From Mesorhizobium sp. M2E.F.Ca.ET.219.01.1.1 (GTDB lineage Bacteria > Pseudomonadota > Alphaproteobacteria > Rhizobiales > Rhizobiaceae), in NCBI RefSeq assembly GCF_004016445.2, contig NZ_SADT02000001.1, positions 1,097,630 through 1,161,629 of the forward strand: a stretch of 64,000 nt of DNA, given 5' to 3'. This document shows positions 10,621 to 18,726 of this stretch, piece by piece. The notes below the pieces were generated by a model. That model did no database searches and was not told the DNA's origin. It saw only the letters and a program-made list of their open reading frames with translations. The position numbers and the translations under genes are program-made. Each line of letters begins with the position of its first letter. The stretch's first letter is position 1.

Positions 10621-11687
10621 TGGCTGGCGTCCAGGTCGCGAACGTCTCCCGCAGCTTCGGCGCGCACAAGGCGCTGGATGATGTCTCGATCGATTTCGCC
10701 GATGGCGGATTCTATGCGCTGCTCGGGCCGTCCGGCAGCGGCAAGACCACGCTGCTCAGGCAGATTGCCGGCTTCGATTTTCCCGATAGCGGCCGCATCG
10801 CCATCGGCGGCGAAAGCGTCGAGCGCGTGCCGGTCGAGAAGCGGCGCATCGGCATGGTGTTCCAGAACTATGCGCTGTTTCCCAATATGAGCGTCGCCGA
10901 CAATATCGCCTTCGGCCTTTCGGTGCGTGGTGAACCTAAGGCGACGATCGCGACAGAGGTTCAGCGCGCGCTCGATCTGGTGCAGCTAGGCAAGCTCGGC
11001 GGGCGCAAGCCGCACCAGCTTTCCGGCGGCCAGCGCCAGCGCGTGGCGCTGGCGCGGGCCATCGTCACCAAGCCGCGCGTGCTGTTGCTCGACGAGCCGC
11101 TCGGCGCGCTCGACAAGGCGCTGCGCGTCGACATGCAGATCGAGCTGAAGCGCATCCAGCGCGAGATCGGCATCACCACCATCTTCGTCACCCACGACCA
11201 GGAAGAGGCGCTGACGATGAGCGACCGGATCGGCATCCTGCGCGACGGCCGCCTGGTGCAGGAGGGACCGCCCGAGGAAATCTACGACCGGCCGCAAAGC
11301 GAGTTCGCCGCGACCTTTCTCGGCGACGCCAACATCTTTCGCGGCGATGCGACCGGCTCGGGGATCAAGCTTCCGGATGGCACAACGATCGCGGCTTCGA
11401 CAGGCGCGTCGGTGCCGGCGGGCGCCAAGGCGAGCTGCGCGGTTCGGCCCGAGCGCATCCGGATTGCGACCGGCGCGGCAAAGCCCGATCCAGCCAACGC
11501 CAATATGCTCACGGGACAGGTCTCGAAGCGCATCTTCGCCGGCAACAACAGCACCTATTTCGTCGACCGCGATGGCCAGGCGCTGAAGGTGATCGTCCAA
11601 AACACCGGCGCCGAGCGGCTGGCCGAGGGCCAGCCGGTGGTGCTCAGCTGGTCGCCGGATAGCACGGTGCTGATCGCGGCCGCCTGA
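10620..11687 (+). CDS. ABC transporter ATP-binding protein, PotA type
   Basis: A 355-residue cytoplasmic ATPase. Walker A is GPSGSGKTT, the signature is LSGGQRQRVALARAI, Walker B is VLLLDEPLGALD, and the switch His is in VTHDQEEALTMSDR. The C-terminal 110 or so residues form the TOBE/regulatory domain usual in PotA, CysA and MalK. It is the last gene of the GntR-glycohydrolase-kinase-importer operon. A GC-rich hairpin without a T-run (about 11712-11731) follows. Confidence 0.9.
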   Translation: MAGVQVANVSRSFGAHKALDDVSIDFADGGFYALLGPSGSGKTTLLRQIAGFDFPDSGRIAIGGESVERVPVEKRRIGMVFQNYALFPNMSVADNIAFGLSVRGEPKATIATEVQRALDLVQLGKLGGRKPHQLSGGQRQRVALARAIVTKPRVLLLDEPLGALDKALRVDMQIELKRIQREIGITTIFVTHDQEEALTMSDRIGILRDGRLVQEGPPEEIYDRPQSEFAATFLGDANIFRGDATGSGIKLPDGTTIAASTGASVPAGAKASCAVRPERIRIATGAAKPDPANANMLTGQVSKRIFAGNNSTYFVDRDGQALKVIVQNTGAERLAEGQPVVLSWSPDSTVLIAAA

Positions 11688-11717
11688 TCTCGCTGATGGG
11701 AAATGATGGCGCGGGCC

Positions 11718-11747
11718 TTGGCTGAGGCCCGGAGCATCGCGTTATAT
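11718..11747 (+). promoter_or_regulatory. Possible promoter of the moc-like operon
   Basis: TTGGCT at 11718-11723 and TTATAT at 11742-11747 are 18 bp apart. They sit 24 bp before the start of the first gene of the operon, which has its own GGAGGAA ribosome site at 11761-11767. The match to a sigma-70-type promoter is only moderate. The -35 part overlaps a GC-rich hairpin left from the end of the upstream operon. Confidence 0.3.
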
Positions 11748-11770
11748 CCAGTCCTCGACGGGAGGAATGG

Positions 11771-12859
11771 ATGGCGAGTACGGGTTTCGAGCCGGATGTG
11801 AAGGTCCGGGTCAAGGACTACCGGATCGGCTGTATCGGCGCCGGCATGATCATGGCCGAATGCCATCTCGCTGCCTATGCGCAAGCTGGCTTTCCGGTGG
11901 TGGCGATCGCTTCCCGAACCAGGGCGAATGCCGGGAAGGTGGCGGATCGCTGGCATATCCCGACCGTCCACGACACGCCGGAGCAATTGATCGAGGACAT
12001 CAGCGTCGAGATCGTCGACCTTGCCTTTCCTCCCGACCAGCAACCGGCGCTGATCCGCCATGCCCTGAAGGAGCCGCACATCAAGGCGATCCTGGCGCAG
12101 AAGCCGCTGGCGCTCACGGTCGAGGAAGCGGTCAGGCTGCGCGACGAGGCGGCTGCCTCCGGCAAGATTCTCTCGGTCAACCAGAACATGCGCTACGACC
12201 AATCGATGCGCGTGTTGAAGCAGATCATCGGCAGCGGCGCGCTTGGCGAGATCGTCTTTGCCGAGATCGACATGCACGCGATCCCGCACTGGCAGACATT
12301 CCTGGCCGATTACGACCGGCTGACGCTCGCCAATATGAGCGTGCATCATCTCGACGTGCTGCGCTTCCTGTTCGGCGATCCCGACGAGATCACCACGCTG
12401 ACGCGCAAGGACCCGCGCACGAAATTCGACCATTCCGACGGCATTACCGTTTCGACATTGCGCTTTCCGTCCGGCGTGCTCGCGGTATCGCTGGAGGATG
12501 TCTGGTCCGGTCCGCGCCAGGAAGGCTACGACGACGACCAGCACATCGCCTGGCGCGTCGACGGCACCAAGGGCGTTGCCAAGGGCACGATCGGCTGGCC
12601 GAAGGGCATCGCCTCGACGCTGACCTATGCCTCGACCGAGACGACGGGCGGGAAATGGGTCAGCCCAAGCTGGGAGACGATGTGGTTCCCGCACGCCTTC
12701 ATCGGCGTCATGGAACAGCTGCAATATGCGCTGAAGACCGGAACGCCGCCGGCGCTGTCGGTCGCCGACAACGTCAAGACCATGGCGCTGGTCGAGGCCG
12801 GCTACCGCTCGATGGCGGAGGGCCGCACCGTCAGGCTGTCCGAAATCCGCGTCGACTGA
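11771..12859 (+). CDS. Gfo/Idh/MocA-family oxidoreductase
   Basis: A 362-residue NAD(P)-dependent dehydrogenase of the family that includes inositol dehydrogenase and rhizopine MocA. The N-terminal Rossmann motif is CIGAGMIMAECHLAAYAQAG. The family EKP-type motif appears as QKPLALTVEEA, and the NQNMRYDQSM segment follows. GGAGG precedes the start. It leads a five-gene operon whose later members resemble MocC, MocD and MocE. Oxidation of a ring or open-chain sugar or cyclitol hydroxyl is likely; the exact substrate cannot be read. The EKP lysine is preserved although Glu is replaced by Gln. Confidence 0.85.
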   Translation: MASTGFEPDVKVRVKDYRIGCIGAGMIMAECHLAAYAQAGFPVVAIASRTRANAGKVADRWHIPTVHDTPEQLIEDISVEIVDLAFPPDQQPALIRHALKEPHIKAILAQKPLALTVEEAVRLRDEAAASGKILSVNQNMRYDQSMRVLKQIIGSGALGEIVFAEIDMHAIPHWQTFLADYDRLTLANMSVHHLDVLRFLFGDPDEITTLTRKDPRTKFDHSDGITVSTLRFPSGVLAVSLEDVWSGPRQEGYDDDQHIAWRVDGTKGVAKGTIGWPKGIASTLTYASTETTGGKWVSPSWETMWFPHAFIGVMEQLQYALKTGTPPALSVADNVKTMALVEAGYRSMAEGRTVRLSEIRVD

Positions 12860-12910
12860 GGCAGCCGAAAGACGCGGCAACTGAATCGCTTACCCGGAGG
12901 ACTTCACCTC

Positions 12911-13825
12911 ATGATGCAGGCAGGTATCTTCACAGGCTATTTCCCCTACGGTTTGGAGGAATCGGCAAGACGCATCCGGGCGCTCGGATTCAACACCGTG
13001 CAGCTCGACCTGCATTTCAAGGACATCGACCTGTCGGCCGGGCAGATCACCAAGGACAAGGCGAGGAAGGTGCGCGACACGTTTCGCGACCATAACCTGC
13101 CGGTCTGCTGCGTGTCCGGCTACACCAATATCATCCATCCGGACAAGGGAGAGCGGGACCGGCGGCTTGCCTATCTCAAGGAGATCATCCGTAACGCGCG
13201 CGACTTCGGCTCGCCTTACGTGATCTCCGAGACTGGTACCTTCAACACCGAGTCCGACTGGGTGCATCATCCCAAGAACAAGACCGAGGAAGGCTTCGAG
13301 GAATGCCGCAAGGTGATCTCCAACCTCGCGCAGACGGCTTACGATCACGGCGCGGTGTTCCTGCTCGAGACCTATGTCAACAATGTCGTCGGCTCGGTCG
13401 AGGAGACGGTGAGAATGTTCGCGCAGGTCGACCATCCCGGACTTGGTCTTTTGATGGACCCGACCAATTATTTCGAGGCGCATAACATCGACCGTATGGA
13501 TCAGGTGCTGAACCAGGTGTTCGATACGCTGACCGACAAGATCAGGATCGCGCATGCCAAGGACGTGAAGCGTTCGGGCAGCGACAAGACGGAAAAGCAT
13601 GCCGATATCGGCGACGCGGACGCGCATGAGGGGCTGACGTTCCGCGGCGTCGGCGAGATCGAATTGCCGGCGCCGGGGCTGGGCGCGCTGAACTACGACC
13701 TCTACCTCAAGCGGCTCAGCGAGAAGCATCCGAACATCCCGGTGATCATCGAGCATCTGACCGAGGACGACGTGCCGCGCGCCAAGAGATTCCTCGACGG
13801 CAAATTCCGCGCGAACGGGCTTTGA
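12911..13825 (+). CDS. Sugar phosphate isomerase/epimerase family TIM barrel (MocC/IolE-like)
   Basis: A 304-residue xylose-isomerase-like TIM barrel. Conserved acidic and His positions on successive strands appear as VISETGTF, FLLETYVNN, GLLMDPTNYF and IRIAHAKDVK, and the last strand carries VIIEHL. These are the usual metal-binding Glu/Asp/His of the fold. A GGAGG site precedes the ATG. IolE, IolI, rhizopine MocC and sugar epimerases all share this fold. Its place between a MocA-like dehydrogenase and a MocD-like oxygenase favours a cyclitol- or sugar-derived substrate (inference). Confidence 0.82.
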   Translation: MMQAGIFTGYFPYGLEESARRIRALGFNTVQLDLHFKDIDLSAGQITKDKARKVRDTFRDHNLPVCCVSGYTNIIHPDKGERDRRLAYLKEIIRNARDFGSPYVISETGTFNTESDWVHHPKNKTEEGFEECRKVISNLAQTAYDHGAVFLLETYVNNVVGSVEETVRMFAQVDHPGLGLLMDPTNYFEAHNIDRMDQVLNQVFDTLTDKIRIAHAKDVKRSGSDKTEKHADIGDADAHEGLTFRGVGEIELPAPGLGALNYDLYLKRLSEKHPNIPVIIEHLTEDDVPRAKRFLDGKFRANGL

Positions 13826-13840
13826 TTGCGGGGAGGGATG

Positions 13841-14938
13841 ATGACGGCGGCCTCCAGCACCAAGCGCGACTACAGCCTTGTCGGCGAAAGCACGCGCCGG
13901 GCGATCGAGACCGGGCTCGCCTCGGCCGAGTGGTATCACACGGATGTACCGCGCAAGACTATGAAGGAATTGATGCAGCGCTCGGACGGGCCGGCGATCC
14001 GCGACACCATCATCTGGGTCGTCGCGATCCTGGGCTCGGCGGCCGGCACCGTCTGGTTCTGGGGCACGTGGTGGGTCGTGCCGTTCCTGTTCGTCTATGG
14101 CGTGCTCTACGGCTCGTCGAGCGACTCGCGTTGGCACGAATGCGGCCATGGCACCGCCTTCCGAACGCGCTGGATGAACGACGTCGTCTATCACATCGCT
14201 TCCTTCATGCTGATGCGCAATCCGGTGCAGTGGCGCTGGAGCCATGCGCGCCACCACACCGACACCATCATCGTCGGCCGCGACGCCGAGATCGCGGTGA
14301 TGCGGCCGCCGGACCTCCTCAAGGCGGCTTTGGCCTTCACCGGCATCCTCGATTTCCGCTACTCGCTGCCGACGCTGGTGCGCCAGGCCTTCGGCACATT
14401 GTCGGATGACGAGAAGAGCTACATCCCGCAGATGGAGCAGCACAAGGCGGTGATCGCGGCGCGCTGGCACATGGTGGTCTATGCCGCGACGATCGCTGTC
14501 GCGATCGCGCTTGGATCATGGATACCGCTGGTGCTGATCGGCCTGCCGCGCCTCTACGGCACCTGGCACATGGTGCTGACCGGCCTGCTGCAGCATATCG
14601 GGCTCGCCGACAACGTCACCGACCATCGGCTGAACACGCGCACCGTCTACATGAACCCAGTCAGCCGGTTCATCTACTGGAACATGAACTATCATGTGGA
14701 GCATCACATGTTCCCGATGGTGCCTTATCACGCGCTTCCGAAGCTGCATGAGCTGATCAAGCACGATCTGCCGGTGGCGAACCCGTCGATGTGGCACGCC
14801 TATCGCGAGGTCTGGCCGGTTCTGCTCAGGCAGCTGAAATACGAGGATTTTTACCTCAAGCGCGAATTGCCGCCGACTGCCAAGCCCTATCGCGGCGAGT
14901 TCCATGATCTCGACATAACGGCCGCGGCCGCCGAATAG
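13841..14938 (+). CDS. Membrane di-iron oxygenase, fatty acid desaturase family (MocD-like)
   Basis: A 365-residue membrane protein with the three histidine boxes of the desaturase/hydroxylase family: HECGH (99-103), HARHH (135-139) and HVEHH (285-289). Hydrophobic pairs lie at about 56-90 and 200-235. I chose ATG 13841 because GGGAGG ends four bases upstream; ATG 13838 is possible. The next gene encodes a Rieske ferredoxin, its likely electron donor. The same pairing (MocD with MocE) is known from rhizopine catabolism, where it is needed for O-demethylation of 3-O-methyl-scyllo-inosamine. Lipid desaturation is less likely given the catabolic neighbours. Confidence 0.85.
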   Translation: MTAASSTKRDYSLVGESTRRAIETGLASAEWYHTDVPRKTMKELMQRSDGPAIRDTIIWVVAILGSAAGTVWFWGTWWVVPFLFVYGVLYGSSSDSRWHECGHGTAFRTRWMNDVVYHIASFMLMRNPVQWRWSHARHHTDTIIVGRDAEIAVMRPPDLLKAALAFTGILDFRYSLPTLVRQAFGTLSDDEKSYIPQMEQHKAVIAARWHMVVYAATIAVAIALGSWIPLVLIGLPRLYGTWHMVLTGLLQHIGLADNVTDHRLNTRTVYMNPVSRFIYWNMNYHVEHHMFPMVPYHALPKLHELIKHDLPVANPSMWHAYREVWPVLLRQLKYEDFYLKRELPPTAKPYRGEFHDLDITAAAAE

Positions 14939-14965
14939 GCGACGCGGGCAACTCGGAGACAGACG

Positions 14966-15280
14966 ATGGCGGACTGGGTCGAAGCATGCGCGGTCGACGA
15001 CGTGGACGGGGAGGATGTGATCCGCTTCGACCACGGCGGCCGCAGCTTCGCGATCTACCGTTCGCCTGACGATCAGTTCTTCGCCACCGATGGCTTCTGC
15101 ACGCACGAACAAGCGCATCTCGCCGACGGGCTGGTGATGGACGACATCATCGAATGCCCGAAGCACAATGGCCGCTTCAACTACAAGACCGGCCAGGCCA
15201 AGGGCGCGCCGGTCTGCGTCAACCTCAGAACCTTTCCGGTCAAGGTCGAGGCCGGTAAGGTGATGATCGATATCGGCTGA
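14966..15280 (+). CDS. Rieske-type 2Fe-2S ferredoxin, MocE family
   Basis: A 104-residue soluble protein that is essentially one Rieske domain. Cluster ligands are C45-T-H47 and C64-P-K-H67, separated by 16 residues, as in biphenyl-dioxygenase-type ferredoxins and MocE. It starts 27 bp after the desaturase-family gene, with a GGAG-like site upstream. It probably passes electrons to that membrane oxygenase. No ferredoxin reductase (MocF equivalent) is present in the cluster, so one must be supplied from elsewhere. Confidence 0.9.
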   Translation: MADWVEACAVDDVDGEDVIRFDHGGRSFAIYRSPDDQFFATDGFCTHEQAHLADGLVMDDIIECPKHNGRFNYKTGQAKGAPVCVNLRTFPVKVEAGKVMIDIG

Positions 15281-15319
15281 CAGCAACGCGCCGCAACACA
15301 TAGAGGGAACCGAAGTCCG

Positions 15320-16123
15320 ATGAGCCGAAAGAGACCGACCGTCGCCGATCTGCGCGCCATGAAGGGCAAGCGGCAATTGACCATGCTGCGCGTGCTGACG
15401 CTGGAGGAAGCCGAGGCCGCCGAGCGCGCCGGCATCGATATCGTCTCGGTGCCGCCGGAATTGGTGCTCAATCCGCAGTACCGCGACGCGGCGCCCAGCC
15501 TCTTCACCATGCCCGGCGAGAATTTCTTCGAAATCGGCACGGCGGACGATTTCCTGCGATGGTCGTTCCGGCTCTACAAGGCCGGCGCCGACGCGGTCTA
15601 TTGCAGCGCCGGCTACGCCACGATCAAGCGCATGGCCGACGATGCCATTCCGGTGATCGGCCATGTCGGCCTCATTCCTTCCCGCGCGACCTGGACGGGA
15701 GGCTTCAAGGCGGTCGGCAAGACCGCCGACACCGCCATGCAGGTCTTCGAGGCGGTCAAGCAGCTGGAAGCCGCCGGCGCCATCGGCGCCGAGATCGAAG
15801 TGGTGCCGGTGGAGGTGGCGAAGGCGATCTCCGAGCGCACTTCGCTGATCATGCTGTCGATGGGCGCCGGCAGGGGCTGCGACGCGCAATATCTGTTTGC
15901 CGAGGATATTCTCGGCGCCAATCGCGGTCACTTGCCGCGCCACTCAAAGGTCTATCGCAACTTCGCCGCCGAATATGACCGGCTGCAGCAGGAGCGCATC
16001 GCCGCGTTTTCCGAATATATCGCCGACGTCAACAGCGGCGCCTATCCCGAAGACAGGCATATCGTGCGTATGGATCCGGACGAGCTCACCCTCTTCATGA
16101 GGAAGGTGGACGCAAAGCCCTGA
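15320..16123 (+). CDS. PanB-like (ketopantoate hydroxymethyltransferase fold) protein, catalytic residues altered
   Basis: A 267-residue protein clearly related to PanB. GHVGLIPSRATWTGGFKAVGK (from residue 114) matches the PanB GHLGLTPQ...GGYKVQG block. EIEVVPVEVA with Glu160 matches the catalytic-acid region, and GAGRGCDAQYLFAEDILG matches the GAG...DGQ...D block. The two Mg-binding Asp of PanB are missing: the VGDSLG loop is VSVPPELV (42-49), and the LADLPF segment is replaced near residues 64-78. A normal ketopantoate synthase reaction is therefore unlikely. Context suggests an aldol- or retro-aldol-type step in the moc-like pathway; this is inference. Confidence 0.78.
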   Translation: MSRKRPTVADLRAMKGKRQLTMLRVLTLEEAEAAERAGIDIVSVPPELVLNPQYRDAAPSLFTMPGENFFEIGTADDFLRWSFRLYKAGADAVYCSAGYATIKRMADDAIPVIGHVGLIPSRATWTGGFKAVGKTADTAMQVFEAVKQLEAAGAIGAEIEVVPVEVAKAISERTSLIMLSMGAGRGCDAQYLFAEDILGANRGHLPRHSKVYRNFAAEYDRLQQERIAAFSEYIADVNSGAYPEDRHIVRMDPDELTLFMRKVDAKP

Positions 16124-16145
16124 AGCAAGAGTCGAAAAGCTTCAG
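16120..16145. terminator. Weak hairpin between convergent operons
   Basis: CTGAAGC (16120-16126) pairs with GCTTCAG (16139-16145) around a 12-base loop in the 18-bp gap between two convergent genes. It overlaps both stop regions. There is no clear T-run, so a role as bidirectional terminator is only possible. Confidence 0.3.
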
Positions 16146-17638
16146 CCCGTTGCCGGAGGGCCTTGCCAAATTCCGCTGGCGAGAGCAGCGTAAAGCGCCT
16201 CGGCATCGATGCCGAGCGGCCTGTCTTCCTTCAGCGTCGCCACATGCGAGCGCACGGCCGTGTGGATTGCGCCGGTGGCCGGCGCGAGCGTGGCGCCCTC
16301 GCGCAAATCGATGGCCTGCGCTGCCGCCATCAGCTCGAAGGCGATCAGCCGCCGCCACAGCACGATCATCTCGGCGCATTTCGCGACGGCGAGCGGCGTC
16401 TGCGTGGCGTGATCCTCGACGCCCTCGGACACGGGCAGGAAATCGAGCATCACCGGATTGGCCTTGTGGCGGATGGCGGCCAGGATCGCCGTCACCGTCT
16501 TCTGCAGCGGCACGAAGCCCGCCGAGGCGCCGCCGACCGGTGAGAGATATTTCGGCAGGCCGTGCCGGGTCGAGCCGGTGAGCTGGACGAAGCGGGCGGC
16601 TGAAGCCGCCGCGCATTGCGCGATCGCCAGGCCGAGCGTCTCGAAGGCGAGCGCCAGCGATGCGGTGTGGAAATTGCCGGTCGACATGACCAGCTCATCC
16701 TCGGCAAGCACCAGCGGATTGTCGGCGGCGGCGTTGAGCTCGATCTCGACCGCAAGCCTCGCATGGTCGATCGCCTGGATCAGCGCGCCGTGGATCGAGG
16801 GCATGCAGCGGATCGACAGCGGATCCTGGATGGTCGTCGGCGCCGGCGCCTCATCGCGCGCCAAGAGGTCGCGCAGCGCCTTTGCCGCAAGCTGCTGACA
16901 GGCGCCCGGACGCGCTTGGTGCTGGCGCGCATCGAGGATGGTGCGGTTGGCGCCGATGCCTTCCATCGTCAGCGCGCCGGCCTGCTGCTGCTGGTCGAGC
17001 GCCGACAGCGCGTCGGTCAGCGCCAGCGCTCCGGTCCCGGTGGAAACCGCCGAGGCGTTGATCAGGGAAAGCCCGTCCTTCGGCGAGAGCGTGACGGGCG
17101 CCAGCCGCGCCATCATCAGCGCCTTGGCGGCAGGCATGCGGCGGCCCTGGTATTCGGCTTCGCCGTCGCCGATCAGCATGCGGGCGATCGCCGTCATCAG
17201 CAGGAGGTCGCCGGCGCCGATCGAGCCCAGCGACGGCATCACCGGATGCACGCCGGCATTGAGCGCCTCCACCAGCGCCGTAAACACGCGCGGCGACAGG
17301 CCCGAGCCGCCGGAAGCGAGCATCGCAAGGCGGGCGAACATCGCCGCCCGCACCACCGGCACCGGCAGGGCCTCGCCGACCGCGGCGCTGCGGCCTTCGA
17401 TCAGCTGGCGCTGGAAGGCGCTCGCGTCGCCTTCGACCGCGGTGATGAGATTGGCACCGAGGCCGGTGTTCAGCCCATAGATCTGCTGGCCGCCGGCCGC
17501 TGCGGCATCGAGGACCTGGCGAGCCTTGTTGAGCTTTTCGAGGACACCAGCCGTGACCTCGACCTTGCAAGCATTGCGCGCGGCGGCAAGCACATCCTCG
17601 ATGCTGACGCCGGCGCCGGTGAGTACGAGCGGGCTCAT
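16142..17638 (-). CDS. Aromatic amino acid lyase (HAL/PAL) family protein lacking the Ala-Ser-Gly triad
   Basis: A 498-residue homologue of histidine ammonia-lyase. Conserved blocks are YGLNTGLG (from Tyr54), LSLINASAVSTG, IQDPLSIRCMPSIHGA and the late SEGVEDHATQT acidic block. In true lyases the self-made MIO cofactor comes from Ala-Ser-Gly in GSVGASGDLAPL. Here the same place reads GSIGAGDLLLM (residues 138-148), one residue shorter and without Ser. Ammonia-lyase chemistry of the usual kind is therefore doubtful. ATG 17638 overlaps the stop of the cyclodeaminase-family gene (ATGA). A much longer frame continuing upstream is only the antisense-phase reading of that gene. Confidence 0.8.
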   Translation of the reverse strand: MSPLVLTGAGVSIEDVLAAARNACKVEVTAGVLEKLNKARQVLDAAAAGGQQIYGLNTGLGANLITAVEGDASAFQRQLIEGRSAAVGEALPVPVVRAAMFARLAMLASGGSGLSPRVFTALVEALNAGVHPVMPSLGSIGAGDLLLMTAIARMLIGDGEAEYQGRRMPAAKALMMARLAPVTLSPKDGLSLINASAVSTGTGALALTDALSALDQQQQAGALTMEGIGANRTILDARQHQARPGACQQLAAKALRDLLARDEAPAPTTIQDPLSIRCMPSIHGALIQAIDHARLAVEIELNAAADNPLVLAEDELVMSTGNFHTASLALAFETLGLAIAQCAAASAARFVQLTGSTRHGLPKYLSPVGGASAGFVPLQKTVTAILAAIRHKANPVMLDFLPVSEGVEDHATQTPLAVAKCAEMIVLWRRLIAFELMAAAQAIDLREGATLAPATGAIHTAVRSHVATLKEDRPLGIDAEALYAALASGIWQGPPATG

Positions 17639-18636
17639 GCGAAGCGCAGCCTTTGGCCAATGCCGTTTTCGCCGGCCTTGGCGAGCATGGCCTTGCCGAG
17701 CGCAATGTCGGAGAGCGAGAGGCCGCGATGCCAGAACAGGATCGTCTCGCCATCGCTCTGCCGGCCTGGCTTGAGGCCGGCCGCGATCTGGCCAAGCTCG
17801 GCGTGCAAAGTCGCCTCGCTCAGCCGTCCGGTCTCGACATGGGCGCGCAGCGAGCCGAACTTGCCGCCCTTGCACTGGCCCCAGTCGTCGACGACGATCT
17901 TCTGCATGATATCGGTGAGCGACAGCTCGACGGCGCTCATCGTGCCATAGGGCACCACCAGCGCGCCGCGCTTGATCCATTCGGTCTTGAGCAGTGGCTG
18001 CGGTTCCGGCAGCCGCGAGGCCTCGACGACGATGTCGGCGCCTTCGACGCAGCTTTTCCAGTCGGCCACGGCCAGGACCGGCTTGCCGAGATCGGCGGCC
18101 AGCTTCGCGGCAAAGCTGTCGCGGCTTTCGGGCCGGCGCGAATGGACGCGGATCTCGTCGAAGTCGAAAAGATGGTCGAGCAGCCGCACGTTCCAATAGG
18201 CGGTGCCGCGCGCGCCGATATGGGCGAGCACTTTTGACGACTTCTTCGCCAGATGCTTGGCGCCGATGGCGGTGACGGCGCCGGTGCGCATGTCGGTGAT
18301 GACGGTGGCGTCGAGGATGGCGCGCGGCGTGCCGGTGCGCGGATCGAAAAGATTGAGGATGCCGAACTCGGACGGCAGGCCGTGCATGTAGTTGTCGACA
18401 TAGTCGCCGACGATCTTCACGCCGGCGGCGTCGAGTGGCGCCACATAGCCGCGAAGCACGTTGAAGTGGCCGTGGAAGGAGGGATCCGGCTCGAGATGGA
18501 CACGCGGCTCGATAACGGTCTGGCCGTTGCCCTGCGCGACGAGCCCGGCCTCGACGGCGCCGATGATCTCGGCGTCGGTCATGGCAAGCGCTTCGATGTC
18601 GAGAGCGTTGAGGTAGTCGATGTAGATAGGCTTCAT
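17635..18636 (-). CDS. Ornithine cyclodeaminase/mu-crystallin family protein
   Basis: A 333-residue NAD(P)-binding protein. The N-terminal dimer/substrate part includes VIEPRVHLEPDPSFHGHFNV. The Rossmann half starts at about residue 130 (VLAHIGARGTAYWNVRLL, variant of GxGxxA) and continues EIRVHSRRPESRDSFAAKL. The family includes ornithine cyclodeaminase, ketimine reductases, and alanine and lysine dehydrogenases. GAGGGAAA lies eight bases upstream of ATG 18636. It is the first gene of a two-gene operon convergent with the MocA/C/D/E-like operon. Reduction of an imine or deamination of an amino-substrate is plausible; the substrate is unknown. Confidence 0.82.
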   Translation of the reverse strand: MKPIYIDYLNALDIEALAMTDAEIIGAVEAGLVAQGNGQTVIEPRVHLEPDPSFHGHFNVLRGYVAPLDAAGVKIVGDYVDNYMHGLPSEFGILNLFDPRTGTPRAILDATVITDMRTGAVTAIGAKHLAKKSSKVLAHIGARGTAYWNVRLLDHLFDFDEIRVHSRRPESRDSFAAKLAADLGKPVLAVADWKSCVEGADIVVEASRLPEPQPLLKTEWIKRGALVVPYGTMSAVELSLTDIMQKIVVDDWGQCKGGKFGSLRAHVETGRLSEATLHAELGQIAAGLKPGRQSDGETILFWHRGLSLSDIALGKAMLAKAGENGIGQRLRFA

Positions 18637-18726
18637 GCGTTTCCCTCGGTCGGCCCGCGCTCTTCCATAACAGGCGGAGAGGCGACACGAAAGTTTGTTG
18701 GATAAGCTCTGGACTGGACCGGGCTT

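Noticed and set aside
16142..18688. An 848-codon minus-strand frame covering the lyase homologue and the cyclodeaminase-family gene
   Set aside because: Its upstream 350 codons are an Arg/Ala/His-rich out-of-phase reading of the cyclodeaminase-family gene. The real start at 17638 overlaps that gene's stop (ATGA).
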